Numbered from the stretch's first letter, positions 39,508 through 47,858 are shown. The stretch is DNA of 64,000 nucleotides from Micromonospora_J zhanjiangensis (GCF_042650605.1 NZ_JBHSBN010000002.1:1-64000); one strand, 5' to 3'. Numbers and translations are program-made. Notes: a model not told the origin generated them from the sequence alone.

Positions 39508-39980
39508 CGGATGCCATCGGCGTTGGGGCCGCCGGCCGGGTTGGAGTCGGTGTCGGTCGGGCCGGGGTTGACCACGTTCACGGTGATCCCGCGCGGGCCC
39601 AGCTCGCGGCCGAGGCCCTTGGTCAGCCCGGTCAGCGCGGTCTTGCTCATCGAGTAGAGCGAGAAGCCGGGAAACACCGCCCGCTCGGCCATGTTGCTGC
39701 CGATGTTGACGATTCGGCCGCCGTCGGCCATGTGTCGGGCCGCCGCCTTCGACGCCACGAACGGCGCCCGAATGTTGACCGCCACGGTCCGGTCGAACTC
39801 CGCCGCGCCGAGATCCTCCACCGGCGCGACGATGAAGGCACCGGCGTTGTTGACCAGGATGTCGAGCCGTCCGAACCCGGCCGCCACCCGGTCCACCACG
39901 CCGGTGACCGCGTCGGCGTCGGCGCTGTCCACCCGTACCGCCAGGGCCCGCCGCCCGACGGCCTTGACCTGGTCGACCAC
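39508..39980 (-). pseudogene. Truncated short-chain dehydrogenase/reductase
   Basis: The frame encodes the middle of an SDR: VVDQVKAVGRRALAVRVDSA, RLDILVNNAGAF (NNAG motif), NIGSNMAERAVFPGFSLYSMSKTAL (catalytic Ser, Tyr-x3-Lys) and GITVNVVNPGPTDTD. The N-terminal Rossmann glycine motif (TGxxxGIG) and first 45 residues are absent; upstream the frame runs into the DUF6232 gene. After PNADGIR the homology stops, about 60 residues early. Active-site residues persist but cofactor binding cannot, so it is a decayed gene, probably cut on the 3' side near the 60-bp hairpin. Confidence 0.8.
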
Positions 39981-40011
39981 CGGGTCCGGTCCACGCTCAG
40001 GATCCGCTCGA

Positions 40012-40491
40012 TCAGTCGCCGCCCTGCTGTTCGACGGCCCGTTGCAGGGCACGGTAGATCTGACCGAAGCGATGGGCGTCCTCGGTACGCAGCAGCATCA
40101 GCTCCTGGCCGTTGTGCTGCACCCAGAGCTCCTGCACCGCCGAACCCCGACTGTAGGAGCGGTCCAGCCAACCCAGCGGCAGCTCCATGAACGGCGTCAG
40201 GGCCAGCGCGGCCGCGAGGCAGACGGCGAGGATGGCGATCGCCAGCCCCCACCTGCCGCGGGCCTGCGCCGAGTAGGCCAGCGCCACCACGCAGACCAGC
40301 GCCACCAGAGGTGGAAGTGACAACAGCACGATCAGTACGCCCCGGGTGAAGATCCGGGACCGGACCCGGGCCGTACCCCGGCCCCGATCGTGCCAGACGA
40401 AGGTGATGTCGGCGATCCGAACGGTCATCCCGTTCGCGTGGATGGACTCGGAGGTCACCTGCGCCGACGTGTCGCGGTAATAGACCGTCAC
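40012..40491 (-). CDS. DUF6232-like membrane protein, copy 1
   Basis: 159 residues. The N-terminal domain YYRDTSAQVTSESIHANGMTVRIADITFVWHDRGRG is followed by two membrane helices (GVLIVLLSLPPLVALVCVVALAY; LAIAILAVCLAAALALTPF) and a C-terminal domain ending LLRTEDAHRFGQIYRALQRAVEQ. The same architecture is repeated in the next gene upstream (40566-41039), about 40% identical by eye, so they are tandem paralogues. Similar proteins in Streptomyces and Micromonospora are annotated DUF6232; function unknown. The 3' end overlaps the frame of the SDR remnant. Confidence 0.75.
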   Translation of the reverse strand: MTVYYRDTSAQVTSESIHANGMTVRIADITFVWHDRGRGTARVRSRIFTRGVLIVLLSLPPLVALVCVVALAYSAQARGRWGLAIAILAVCLAAALALTPFMELPLGWLDRSYSRGSAVQELWVQHNGQELMLLRTEDAHRFGQIYRALQRAVEQQGGD

Positions 40492-40565
40492 CTCTCCAGG
40501 AAAGCGGACGTGTCAACACCCACCGGATCGGGCCGACTACCCGCCGCTGCCGATGGCGCGCCGGG

Positions 40566-41039
40566 TCAGCGCCGGCTCGGGGCGAGACCGGCCTGCTCGA
40601 CGGCGCGTTGCACGGCCCGGTAGATCTGGCCGAACCGCAGCGCGTCCCGGGTGTGCAGCAGCAGCACCCGCCGTCCCCGCACCTCGGCCCAGAGCCGCAA
40701 CTCACGCGCGCCACGGGCGTACGACCGGTCCATCTGTTCCAGCAGCACGTCGGCCAGCGGTCCGGCGGTGAGGCCGACCAGGCAGGAGACGCCGACCAGG
40801 GCGACCGTGACGGTCAGCGAGGCGTGCAGGCCGAGCGCGATCAGCAGGCCCGCCACCGCCGCGACGACCGGTCCGGCCATGGCCGCGCCGAGCGCGCCGC
40901 GCCGGGCGGTCACCCGCCACGACCGGCGACCCCGCTCGTGCCAGACCCGGGTCAGGTCGCGCACCGGCACGGTCCGCCCGCCGACGCGTACCGCGTCCGA
41001 GGTGACCTGGACCGACCGGTCGTCGTAGTAGGTGATCAT
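40566..41039 (-). CDS. DUF6232-like membrane protein, copy 2
   Basis: 157 residues from GTG/ATG at 41039 (ITYYDDRSVQVTSDAV). N-terminal beta-rich domain with RDLTRVWHERGRRSW, two membrane helices (GPVVAAVAGLLIALGLHA; TVTVALVGVSCLVGLTAG), then LLHTRDALRFGQIYRAVQRAVEQAG matching copy 1. The RFGQIYRA(L/V)QRAVEQ block is the best-conserved part and may be a contact surface. The two paralogues could form a heteromeric membrane complex; no enzymatic motif is seen. Divergent from the enoyl-CoA hydratase gene. Confidence 0.75.
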   Translation of the reverse strand: MITYYDDRSVQVTSDAVRVGGRTVPVRDLTRVWHERGRRSWRVTARRGALGAAMAGPVVAAVAGLLIALGLHASLTVTVALVGVSCLVGLTAGPLADVLLEQMDRSYARGARELRLWAEVRGRRVLLLHTRDALRFGQIYRAVQRAVEQAGLAPSRR

Positions 41040-41142
41040 CGCCCCGATCCGTATCGACGCCTGTACCACACCCTACGTACCCAACGAGGGCCGCCGTAAT
41101 GTGGGCACGCGACGTCGAGGTCGAGGTGAGAGTGAGGGGCTC

Positions 41143-41916
41143 GTGGGAGATTTCGTCCGGGTGGAGAGCAAGGACGGTATCGGGACGATCCGGCTGGAGC
41201 GCCCGCCGATGAACGCCCTGAACACCCAGGTGCAGGAGGAGTTGCGGGCCGCGGCGGCCGCCTGCGCCGCCGACGCGGACGTCCGCGCGGTGATCGTGTA
41301 CGGCGGGGAGAAGGTCTTCGCGGCCGGCGCCGACATCAAGGAGATGGCCGACATGTCGTACGTGGACATGTCCGATCGCGCGGCCGACCTGTCCAGCGCG
41401 CTGGGTGCCATCGCCCGGATCCCCAAGCCGGTGGTCGCCGCCATCACCGGCTACGCCCTGGGCGGCGGCTGCGAGTTGGCGCTGGCCTGCGACTGGCGGG
41501 TGGTGGCCGAGGACGCCAAGCTGGGCCAGCCGGAGATCAAGCTCGGCATCATCCCCGGCGCCGGCGGCACCCAGCGGCTGGCCCGGCTGGTCGGACCGGC
41601 CCGCGCCAAGGACCTGATCATGTCGGGCCGGATGGTTGACGCCCAGGAGGCGCTGGCGATCGGCCTGGCCGACCGGGTGGTGCCGGCGGCGGAGGTCTAC
41701 GCCGCGGCGATGGAACTCGTCCGGCCGTTCCTGACCGGTCCGGCGCAGGCGCTCCGGGCGGCCAAGCTGGCCGTCGACGGTGGCCTGGAGATGGACCTCG
41801 CCTCCGGCCTGGCCTGGGAGAGCCAGCTGTTCGCGGCGCTGTTCGCCACCGACGACCGGCGCGAGGGCATGGCGGCGTTCGTCGAGAAGCGCAAGCCGAA
41901 CTTCACCGGCCGTTGA
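41143..41916 (+). CDS. Enoyl-CoA hydratase/isomerase family protein
   Basis: 257 residues from GTG 41143 (GTGAGGGG upstream; -10 TAATGT at 41097-41102). Crotonase-fold motifs: RLERPPMNALNTQVQEEL, FAAGADIKEMADMS (oxyanion hole and CoA binding), ITGYALGGGCELALACDWRVVAEDAKLGQPEIKLGIIPGAGGTQRLARLVG with both catalytic glutamates of the hydratases (E in GQPEIKLG and the upstream GGCELA). It hydrates trans-2-enoyl-CoA in beta-oxidation or a related pathway. Followed 75 bp downstream by a ThDP-dependent enzyme gene. Confidence 0.92.
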   Translation: MGDFVRVESKDGIGTIRLERPPMNALNTQVQEELRAAAAACAADADVRAVIVYGGEKVFAAGADIKEMADMSYVDMSDRAADLSSALGAIARIPKPVVAAITGYALGGGCELALACDWRVVAEDAKLGQPEIKLGIIPGAGGTQRLARLVGPARAKDLIMSGRMVDAQEALAIGLADRVVPAAEVYAAAMELVRPFLTGPAQALRAAKLAVDGGLEMDLASGLAWESQLFAALFATDDRREGMAAFVEKRKPNFTGR

Positions 41917-41954
41917 CACCGGGGCTGGGGCGCGGCCCGGAGGTGACCGGCCGG

Positions 41955-41960
41955 TAACGT
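41955..41960 (+). promoter_or_regulatory. -10 element upstream of the ThDP enzyme gene
   Basis: TAACGT lies 31 bases before ATG 41992, giving a leader of about 25 bases that contains CGGGAG as ribosome site. Confidence 0.45.
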
Positions 41961-41991
41961 GCATCCCATCGGGCTGACGACGGGAGCGGTT

Positions 41992-43614
41992 ATGGCGGAG
42001 CAGATCGAGGGTCACGGCGGCGAGTTGGTCCTCGCGGCACTGAGGTCGTACGGGGTGGCCGAGATGTTCACCCTGTCCGGCGGCCACGTCTTCCCGCTGT
42101 ACGACGCCGCGCACCGGACCGGCTTCCCGATCTACGACGTGCGGCACGAGCAGTCGGCGGTGTTCGCGGCCGAGGCGGTCGCCAAGTTGCAGCGCCGGCC
42201 CGGCCTGGCCGTCCTCACCGCCGGTCCCGGGGTCACCAACGGGATCTCCGGGCTGACCAGCGCCTACTTCAACGCCTCGCCGGTGCTGGTGCTGGGCGGC
42301 AGGGCGCCGGCCTTCCGGTGGGGCGCCGGCAGCCTGCAGGAGGTCGACCACCTGCCGCTGGTCCGCCCGGTGACCAAGCACGCCGCCACGGTCGGCTCCG
42401 GCGACGAGATCCCGGGCGCGGTGCAGCAGGCCCTGGCCGCCGCGCTGACCCCGCACCGGGGGCCCGCCTTCCTGGACTTCCCGCTGGAGGTCATCTTCTC
42501 GGTCTCCGACGCCACCGTGCCGGACCGGCCGGCCCTCGCGCCGATCGAGCCGGACCCGGAGGAGGTGACCCGGGCCGCCCGGCTGATCGCCGGCGCGCAA
42601 CGACCGGTGATCATCGCCGGCTCGGACGTCTGGACCGGCGACGCCGTCAACGCCCTGCGGGAGGCCGCGGAGGCGCTACGGGTGCCGGTCTTCACCAACG
42701 GCATGGGTCGTGGCGCGCTACCGCCGGAGCATCCGCTCGCCTTCGCCAAGGCCCGCCGGCACGCGCTCTCCGGCGCGGACGTGGTGGTCGTCATCGGCAC
42801 CCCGCTGGACTTCCGGCTCGGCTTCGGGGACTTCGGCGACGCCCAGGTGGTGCACGTGGTGGACGCGCCGAGCCAGCGGGCCACGCACGTCCAGCCCGCC
42901 GTCAGCCCGACCGGTGACCTGCGACTGATCCTCTCCGCCCTGGCCGACCACGGCGGTGACCGGGAGGACCACGCCGGCTGGGTGGCCGACCTGCGGGCCG
43001 CCGAGGACGCGGCGAAGGCCCGCGACGCCGAGGCGATGGCCGCCGACACCGACCCGATCCGGCCGGCCCGGGTCTACGGCGAGCTCCGGCAGGTGCTCGC
43101 CCCGGACGCGGTGACCATCGGGGACGGCGGTGACTTCGTCTCGTACGCCGGGCGCTACCTGGAGCCGGCGATGCCCGGCACCTGGCTCGACCCCGGCCCG
43201 TACGGCTGCCTGGGCACCGGGATGGGCTATGCCATGGGGGCTCGGGTCAGCTACCCGGACCGGCAGGTCTGCGTGCTGATGGGCGACGGCGCGGCCGGTT
43301 TCTCGCTGATGGACGTCGAGTCGCTGGTCCGGCAGAAACTGCCGGTGGTCATCGTGGTCGGCAACAACGGCATCTGGGGTCTGGAGAAGCACCCGATGCG
43401 GGCCATGTACGGCTACGACGTGGCCGCCGACCTGCAGCCCGAACTGCGCTACGACGACGTGGTCACGGCGCTCGGCGGGGCCGGCGAGACCGTCGCGAAG
43501 GCGGCCGACCTGGGCCCGGCCCTGCGCCGGGCGTTCGACGCGGGCGTGCCGTACCTGGTGAACGTGCTCACCGACCCGGCCGACGCGTACCCCCGGTCCT
43601 CGAACCTGGCCTGA
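41992..43614 (+). CDS. Thiamine diphosphate-dependent enzyme, acetolactate synthase-like
   Basis: 540 residues from ATG 41992. Three domains of the POX/AHAS family: N-terminal Pyr domain with the activating glutamate E53 (DVRHEQSAVFAAEA) and TAGPGVTNG; a central Rossmann-like domain (ARLIAGAQRPVIIAGSDVW); and C-terminal PP domain with the ThDP motif MGDGAAGFSLMDVESLVRQ to NNGIWG. It resembles IlvX/2-hydroxyacyl-CoA lyase-type proteins rather than the IlvB of the branched-chain operon, and no small regulatory subunit gene is adjacent. The upstream enoyl-CoA hydratase hints at acyl-CoA metabolism. Confidence 0.87.
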   Translation: MAEQIEGHGGELVLAALRSYGVAEMFTLSGGHVFPLYDAAHRTGFPIYDVRHEQSAVFAAEAVAKLQRRPGLAVLTAGPGVTNGISGLTSAYFNASPVLVLGGRAPAFRWGAGSLQEVDHLPLVRPVTKHAATVGSGDEIPGAVQQALAAALTPHRGPAFLDFPLEVIFSVSDATVPDRPALAPIEPDPEEVTRAARLIAGAQRPVIIAGSDVWTGDAVNALREAAEALRVPVFTNGMGRGALPPEHPLAFAKARRHALSGADVVVVIGTPLDFRLGFGDFGDAQVVHVVDAPSQRATHVQPAVSPTGDLRLILSALADHGGDREDHAGWVADLRAAEDAAKARDAEAMAADTDPIRPARVYGELRQVLAPDAVTIGDGGDFVSYAGRYLEPAMPGTWLDPGPYGCLGTGMGYAMGARVSYPDRQVCVLMGDGAAGFSLMDVESLVRQKLPVVIVVGNNGIWGLEKHPMRAMYGYDVAADLQPELRYDDVVTALGGAGETVAKAADLGPALRRAFDAGVPYLVNVLTDPADAYPRSSNLA

Positions 43615-43656
43615 CCGGCTCCCGCGCCGTGGCGTCCGGCCCGTCGGACGCCGCGG

Positions 43657-45192
43657 TCAGGGTTCCGGGGCGGTGGTCCGTCGGCGGGTCGCGGCCAACA
43701 GCGGTAACAGCAGGATGCCGATCACCATCGGCACGGCCATGTACCGGGCGGCCTGGGCGGCGTTGAGCACCAGCGTCGACACCTGGACGCCGAGGCTGAG
43801 AGTGCCCAGCGCGAGCAGGGCGCGTTCCCGCCGGCGCCACGCCGCGAGCCCCAGCACCAGGTAGCTCAGGTACGCCCAGGTGGCGCCCCGCCACAGCAGC
43901 CACTCCGGGGCGGCGGTCGCCTTGTTGAGCCGGTCGGCGACCGACCGCACCTGCCGGTTCAGCGGCCGCGGGCGGACCGTGGCGGCGAACGGGCTCCGCG
44001 CGAACGCGGGGTCCCGCGCGACGTAGGTGCGTACGGCCCGCCAGCCGGGGTTGCGACTGAGCCTTCCGGTCGAAATGGGCTGCCAGGCAATGGCGCCCCG
44101 ACAGAGCCGCATCCCGACCACCGTGCCGGGGGACCGGGTCGCCAGGTGTGTCCAGGCCGCCAGCAGTTGGTTCCGCTGGTCGTAGGCGGCCTGCCGGTCG
44201 AAGGACGGGTTCCAGACGGTGGGGTCGACGGCCCGGCAGTCGCCGGAGGTCCGCCACAGCTCCAGCGGTGCCACCTTGGCCATCGCCGCGGTGTCGGCGG
44301 CGGGGAACGAACCGGGGTCCCGGCCGTAGCCGACGGCCAGGTCGGCGAAGAACGACTCGAAGGCGACGATCGAGCTGCTGTGCCGCACCCCCAGGGCCGG
44401 CAGCAGCAGCCAGTTCGTCAGCAGCGCGATCGCGACGGCGGTCGCCCCGGCGACGACGACCCGCCGGACGGCACCGCGCAGCAGCAGCGCGCAGAGCGGA
44501 ATCGTGATCAGTACGGCCGCGAACCCGTTCTGCCGGAACAGGCAGACCAGGGCCAGTTCGACAAGCATCGCGACGAACAGCCCGCGGCTGAACGCCCGGG
44601 CCCCACCGGTCTGCCGGTCCGCCCCGCTGTCGGGCCGGTCCGCCCCGGCGCGGTGCCGGGCGACGACCCGGGCCAGCGTGCCGAGCAGGAAGACGCACGA
44701 GATGGTGAACGCGACGTCCTTCCACACGCACACCACGAACGTGCCGGTGGGTGGCAGCACCGCGACGACGACCGCCGCCGTCGCCCAGAGCCAGGCCGGG
44801 CCGCCGAGCCGGCGCAACCCGGTTGCCGCGTACGCCAGGCCGGCCGCCATCGCCACCGTCTGCGCCCCGGTCAGCGCGCCGAGCCCGCCGGTCAGCTGCA
44901 ACGACAGCCAGACCAGGGCGGTGTAGGAGATCGGGTGGTGGGTGTTCCAGTTACCGGTGGTCGACTGCCAGATGTAGTTCAGCGAGTCCGGGCTGACCAG
45001 ACCCGGACGATAGGCGATCCACCAGAAGATCAGGCCGAGTTGGGCCGTTCCGTAGGTGACCAGCGCCAGCACCGGCAACCGACGGCGTACCCGGACCGTG
45101 GCCGGCGGCTCCGGGTCGGCGGTGGCGGGGTCGGCGGTGGCCGGTTCGGCGGTGGTGGAGGCAGTCCGGTCGGACCCCGATCCCGGTGGCAT
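43657..45192 (-). CDS. Polytopic membrane protein, DUF6020/GT-C-like
   Basis: 511 residues from ATG 45192, GAAGGAA ribosome site. A Pro/Ala/Thr-rich N-terminus with AEPATADPATADP repeats is followed by about 11 membrane helices. The first external loop contains RPGLVSPDSLNYIWQ and THHPISYTALVW, a pattern seen in GT-C glycosyltransferase-like or O-antigen-polymerase-like membrane proteins; VCVWKDVAFT and FRQNGFAAVL are further conserved segments. The function is unknown; a role in cell-surface glycan assembly is a guess. TAGGAT at 45292-45297 (minus strand) may be its promoter, leaving a 93-base leader. Confidence 0.7.
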   Translation of the reverse strand: MPPGSGSDRTASTTAEPATADPATADPEPPATVRVRRRLPVLALVTYGTAQLGLIFWWIAYRPGLVSPDSLNYIWQSTTGNWNTHHPISYTALVWLSLQLTGGLGALTGAQTVAMAAGLAYAATGLRRLGGPAWLWATAAVVVAVLPPTGTFVVCVWKDVAFTISCVFLLGTLARVVARHRAGADRPDSGADRQTGGARAFSRGLFVAMLVELALVCLFRQNGFAAVLITIPLCALLLRGAVRRVVVAGATAVAIALLTNWLLLPALGVRHSSSIVAFESFFADLAVGYGRDPGSFPAADTAAMAKVAPLELWRTSGDCRAVDPTVWNPSFDRQAAYDQRNQLLAAWTHLATRSPGTVVGMRLCRGAIAWQPISTGRLSRNPGWRAVRTYVARDPAFARSPFAATVRPRPLNRQVRSVADRLNKATAAPEWLLWRGATWAYLSYLVLGLAAWRRRERALLALGTLSLGVQVSTLVLNAAQAARYMAVPMVIGILLLPLLAATRRRTTAPEP

Positions 45193-45291
45193 GCAGTTCC
45201 TTCTGTTCCGGACGGGTGGCCGGCGGATGTCGACCGTGGCCCGGAAACGGCGGGCGACACCGCCGGAACCCGAGGCGGCAAGGGCCGCCGA

Positions 45292-45297
45292 ATCCTA
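45292..45297 (-). promoter_or_regulatory. Candidate -10 element for the membrane protein gene
   Basis: TAGGAT on the minus strand about 100 bases upstream of ATG 45192; the intervening leader has no obvious structured RNA. Confidence 0.35.
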
Positions 45298-45357
45298 ACC
45301 GCTCGTCGCCACGCCGGTGGGCCCGTGCTGTGTGACCAGCCAGTCAGAGTGGGCGGG

Positions 45358-45798
45358 TCACGACTCCGGCCGGTCCTCCCGGGGCGAGGGTTCGCCGTCG
45401 CCCGGAACCGGTCCGGTGTCCCGGCGGCGCAGGTCGTCCTCGCGGCGGCGCAGGTCGGCCTCCCAGCGGGCGAACATCTCCTGATCGGACCGGGACCGCT
45501 CGCCCAGCGTACGGAGGAACTCCGGATCGTCGTCCGGCGCGACCTGCCGGCGCGGCCGTTCCGCCTCGGGGAAGCCGCCACCCGGCCGCCACCGCCGCCG
45601 GTCGACGGGCGCGGTGGCCGGCCGGCCGGCCACGAACCAGGCGATCGAGCCGACCAGCGGGAAGAACAGGATGATCAGCACCCAGACGAGGCGCGGCAAC
45701 GCCCGGATCTCGTCCTCCTCGGTGGACAGGCAGCTGATCAGAGCGCAGATGGCGAGAACGATCTCGACCAGGAAGAGAAGCACGTAGAGGCGGGCCAT
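45358..45798 (-). CDS. PLDc_N domain membrane protein
   Basis: 146 residues from ATG 45798 (an earlier in-frame ATG at 45816 is possible). Two helices, ARLYVLLFLVEIVLAICALISCL and PRLVWVLIILFFPLVGSIAWFVAG, form the phospholipase_D-nuclease N-terminal (PLDc_N) domain with its RxxWVxxIxxxPxxGxxxW pattern. The C-terminal 80 residues are a charged, arginine- and glutamate-rich helix (ARWEADLRRREDDLRRRD). Function unknown; such proteins are frequent in actinobacteria, sometimes near stress genes. Confidence 0.8.
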   Translation of the reverse strand: MARLYVLLFLVEIVLAICALISCLSTEEDEIRALPRLVWVLIILFFPLVGSIAWFVAGRPATAPVDRRRWRPGGGFPEAERPRRQVAPDDDPEFLRTLGERSRSDQEMFARWEADLRRREDDLRRRDTGPVPGDGEPSPREDRPES

Positions 45799-45917
45799 CC
45801 GCTCATCATGACCCATCGGGTCGACCGTGCCCATCGCCTCTTCCGCCCGCATCCCGGCACCGGCAGCGGTCGACCGCGGCCGGGTCGCGGCCGGTCCGGC
45901 ACCGGCCGGCCCGGGGG

Positions 45918-46211
45918 TCAGCGGACGAGGACCAGCAGCGCGCCGAGCGCGGCGTAGCCGGTCACGGCCAGCGCGGCCAGCGGCGCCAGCCGGCCGGCGC
46001 CGCCCGACGACGGCGAACCGGCGTACCGGCGGAAGGTCAGCACCACCACCGCCACCCAGCCGACCAGCGCGACCGCCGCGGCCAACGCGCCCGGCGGGCC
46101 TGCCGGCAGGGCCAGCCGGACGGTGAGCACGACGACCACGGTGAACCCGAGGACGGTGCGCCGCCAGGCGAGCCGGGTCCGTTGCCGGGCCAGCCCGGGA
46201 TCGTCGCTCAC
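45918..46211 (-). CDS. Small DUF202 family membrane protein
   Basis: 97 residues from GTG 46211, overlapping the stop of the upstream gene (GTGA). The N-terminal RQRTRLAWRRTVLGFTVVVVLTVRLAL is the conserved DUF202 start; three membrane helices in all. It forms an operon with the YidH-type gene upstream. Function unknown. DUF202 proteins commonly occur in pairs like this. Confidence 0.8.
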   Translation of the reverse strand: MSDDPGLARQRTRLAWRRTVLGFTVVVVLTVRLALPAGPPGALAAAVALVGWVAVVVLTFRRYAGSPSSGGAGRLAPLAALAVTGYAALGALLVLVR

Positions 46212-46606
46212 CGTTGCCCCACGGCCCGCAGCAGCACGGCGACCACCAGCAGCAGGGCGCCGAGCCCGACGGTCAGCGACAGGACGGCGGGGAACCGGGA
46301 GACCGGCAGTTCCCGGCGCAGCCGGATGGCCCGTTCGGTGCGGGCCCAGTGGTCCACCGCGCGGACCGCCACCGCCCCGCCGAGCAGCAGCAGCGCGATC
46401 GCCAGCGCCTCGCGCAGGTGCGGCACGGGCAGCGGCGGCAGGAACTGGACCACCGCCAGGCCGCCGCCGACCAGCGCCAGCCCGGTGCGCAGCCAGGCCA
46501 GGAAGGTGCGCTCGTTGGCCAGCGAGAACCGGTAGTCCGGCTGGTCGCCGACCTCCCGCAGATCCCGCGGGTGGAACCACTGCCTGATCGCACCGCGCAT
46601 GGACAT
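46208..46606 (-). CDS. YidH/DUF202 family membrane protein
   Basis: 132 residues from ATG 46606 (ATG two codons later is an alternative). PDYRFSLANERTFLAWLRTGLALVGGGLAVVQFLP is the DUF202/YidH signature, followed by two more membrane helices. A GATAAT -10 element lies seven bases before the ATG, so the transcript is probably leaderless. It is the first gene of a two-gene operon with the smaller DUF202 gene, and is divergent from a GNAT gene 41 bases away. Biochemical role unknown. Confidence 0.87.
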   Translation of the reverse strand: MSMRGAIRQWFHPRDLREVGDQPDYRFSLANERTFLAWLRTGLALVGGGLAVVQFLPPLPVPHLREALAIALLLLGGAVAVRAVDHWARTERAIRLRRELPVSRFPAVLSLTVGLGALLLVVAVLLRAVGQR

Positions 46607-46613
46607 GATCACG

Positions 46614-46619
46614 ATTATC
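46614..46619 (-). promoter_or_regulatory. -10 element of leaderless DUF202 operon
   Basis: GATAAT on the minus strand, seven bases, then ATG 46606. Confidence 0.55.
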
Positions 46620-46635
46620 CGGTGGACGGCCGGCA

Positions 46636-46641
46636 TAGCCT
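46636..46641 (+). promoter_or_regulatory. -10 element of leaderless GNAT transcript
   Basis: TAGCCT, six bases, then GTG 46648; it is divergent from the DUF202 promoter with 16 bp between the two -10 elements. Confidence 0.6.
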
Positions 46642-46647
46642 GGGCGG

Positions 46648-47451
46648 GTGACGGATCTCGACCCGAAAACTCTGCTCGCCGCCTACGACAACCAGTTGCG
46701 GCCGGACCTGCCCAACCCGGTGCCGCCGGGGGTGACCCTGGAGGAGGACGGTCCGCTGACCCGGGTGCACGGCCTGGGCCGGGGCGGCTTCCTGGCGTAC
46801 CGGGATCTCGCCGGCCTGACCGGCGACCGGCTGGACGCGCTGATCCACCGGCAGCGGGACCACTTCGCCGCGCTGGGCGAGCCGGTGGAGTGGAAGACCT
46901 ACGGCCACGACGAACCGGCCGACCTGCCGGACCGGCTGCGGGCCGCCGGGTTCGAGCCGGAGGATCGGGAGACCGTCCTGGTCGGCCCGGTCGCGTCGCT
47001 GGCGGCCACCCTCCCGGTCCCGCCCGACGGGGTACGCCTGCGCGAGGTCACCGACCGCGCCGACCTGGACCGGATCGTGGTGCTGGAGTCGGCAGTGTGG
47101 AACGACGACCGCGGTCATCTGGCCGACATGCTGGAGCGGGAGTTGTCCATGGGTCCCGAGGCCATCACCGTGCTGGTGGCCGAGGAGGAGGCCACCGGTC
47201 GGGTGGTCAGCTCCGGCTGGGTGCGGTACATCGCCGGGACCCGGTTCGCCTCCCTGTGGGGCGGTTCGACGTTGCCGGACTGGCGGCGCCGGGGCATCTA
47301 CCGGGCGCTGGTCACCTACCGGGCCCGCCTCGCCGACGCCCGGGGGTACGCGTTTCTGCAGGTCGACGCCTCGGAGGACAGCCGTCCGATCCTGGAGCGA
47401 CTCGGCCTCGTACCGGTCACCACCACGACCCCGTACGTCTACACTCCGTAA
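46648..47451 (+). CDS. GNAT family N-acetyltransferase
   Basis: 267 residues from GTG 46648. The N-terminal part (to about 130) is a degenerate GNAT-like half; the C-terminal domain has the canonical fold with VVSSGWVRYIAGTRFASLWGGSTLPDWRRRGIYRALVTYRARLADARGY (acetyl-CoA pyrophosphate loop WRRRGIYRAL) and QVDASEDSRPILERLGL. The substrate is unknown. Transcribed without a leader. A small unknown gene follows immediately. Confidence 0.88.
   Translation: MTDLDPKTLLAAYDNQLRPDLPNPVPPGVTLEEDGPLTRVHGLGRGGFLAYRDLAGLTGDRLDALIHRQRDHFAALGEPVEWKTYGHDEPADLPDRLRAAGFEPEDRETVLVGPVASLAATLPVPPDGVRLREVTDRADLDRIVVLESAVWNDDRGHLADMLERELSMGPEAITVLVAEEEATGRVVSSGWVRYIAGTRFASLWGGSTLPDWRRRGIYRALVTYRARLADARGYAFLQVDASEDSRPILERLGLVPVTTTTPYVYTP
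47440..47445 (+). promoter_or_regulatory. Possible -10 element for the gene at 47454
   Basis: TACACT, eight bases, then GTG 47454. It lies inside the last codons of the GNAT gene, so an internal leaderless promoter is possible; coupling to the GNAT transcript is the alternative. Confidence 0.35.
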
Positions 47452-47453
47452 CC

Positions 47454-47858
47454 GTGGCTGTCACGCTTACCGACGACGAGCGGATGACCCTGCGGACGGC
47501 CGCGTTCGGGGCGGTCTTCCTGGTCTCCGACGCCGACCCGGGGCCGATCTCGATGATCAAGGAGAGTTTCGCCGCGTCGGACACCATCAACGACTCGTCC
47601 GGTCTGGTCAAGGACGTCCTGACCACCGGGCCGCTGCCGCGGCTGCCGGACGATCGGGTGGCGGTGGAGGAGGTCGTCCTGCCGGCGTTGCGCCGCTCGG
47701 TGGAGATCCTCGAGGTGCGGGCGCCGGACGAGGTGGGCCGCTACCGGGCCACCGTGGTTGCCGCGGTCCGGCAGGTGGCGGAGGCGACCCGCGGGGTCAA
47801 CGAGGCCGAGTCGACCGTCGTGGTGAAGGTGATGGGTGCCCTGGGGGCGTTGGGCTGA
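47454..47858 (+). CDS. Hypothetical protein
   Basis: 134 residues from GTG 47454, two bases after the GNAT stop. Soluble and mostly helical: LTDDERMTLRTAAFGAVFLVSDADPGPISMIKESFAASDTI is followed by a longer helix RYRATVVAAVRQVAEATRGVNEAES. There is no recognisable catalytic motif or membrane segment. It may be cotranscribed with the acetyltransferase. The last 62 bases overlap a small convergent frame. I do not recognise a family; conserved-looking composition and codon use support a real gene. Confidence 0.65.
   Translation: MAVTLTDDERMTLRTAAFGAVFLVSDADPGPISMIKESFAASDTINDSSGLVKDVLTTGPLPRLPDDRVAVEEVVLPALRRSVEILEVRAPDEVGRYRATVVAAVRQVAEATRGVNEAESTVVVKVMGALGALG

Noticed and set aside
39252..40052. 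Calling the SDR frame an intact dehydrogenase
   Set aside because: It lacks the N-terminal cofactor-binding glycine motif and the last 60 or so residues, and both ends run into unrelated sequence.
44146..45957. 603-codon plus-strand open frame opposite the polytopic membrane protein
   Set aside because: Arg/Gly/Pro/Gln-rich shadow; the minus frame has about 11 membrane helices and a good ribosome site.
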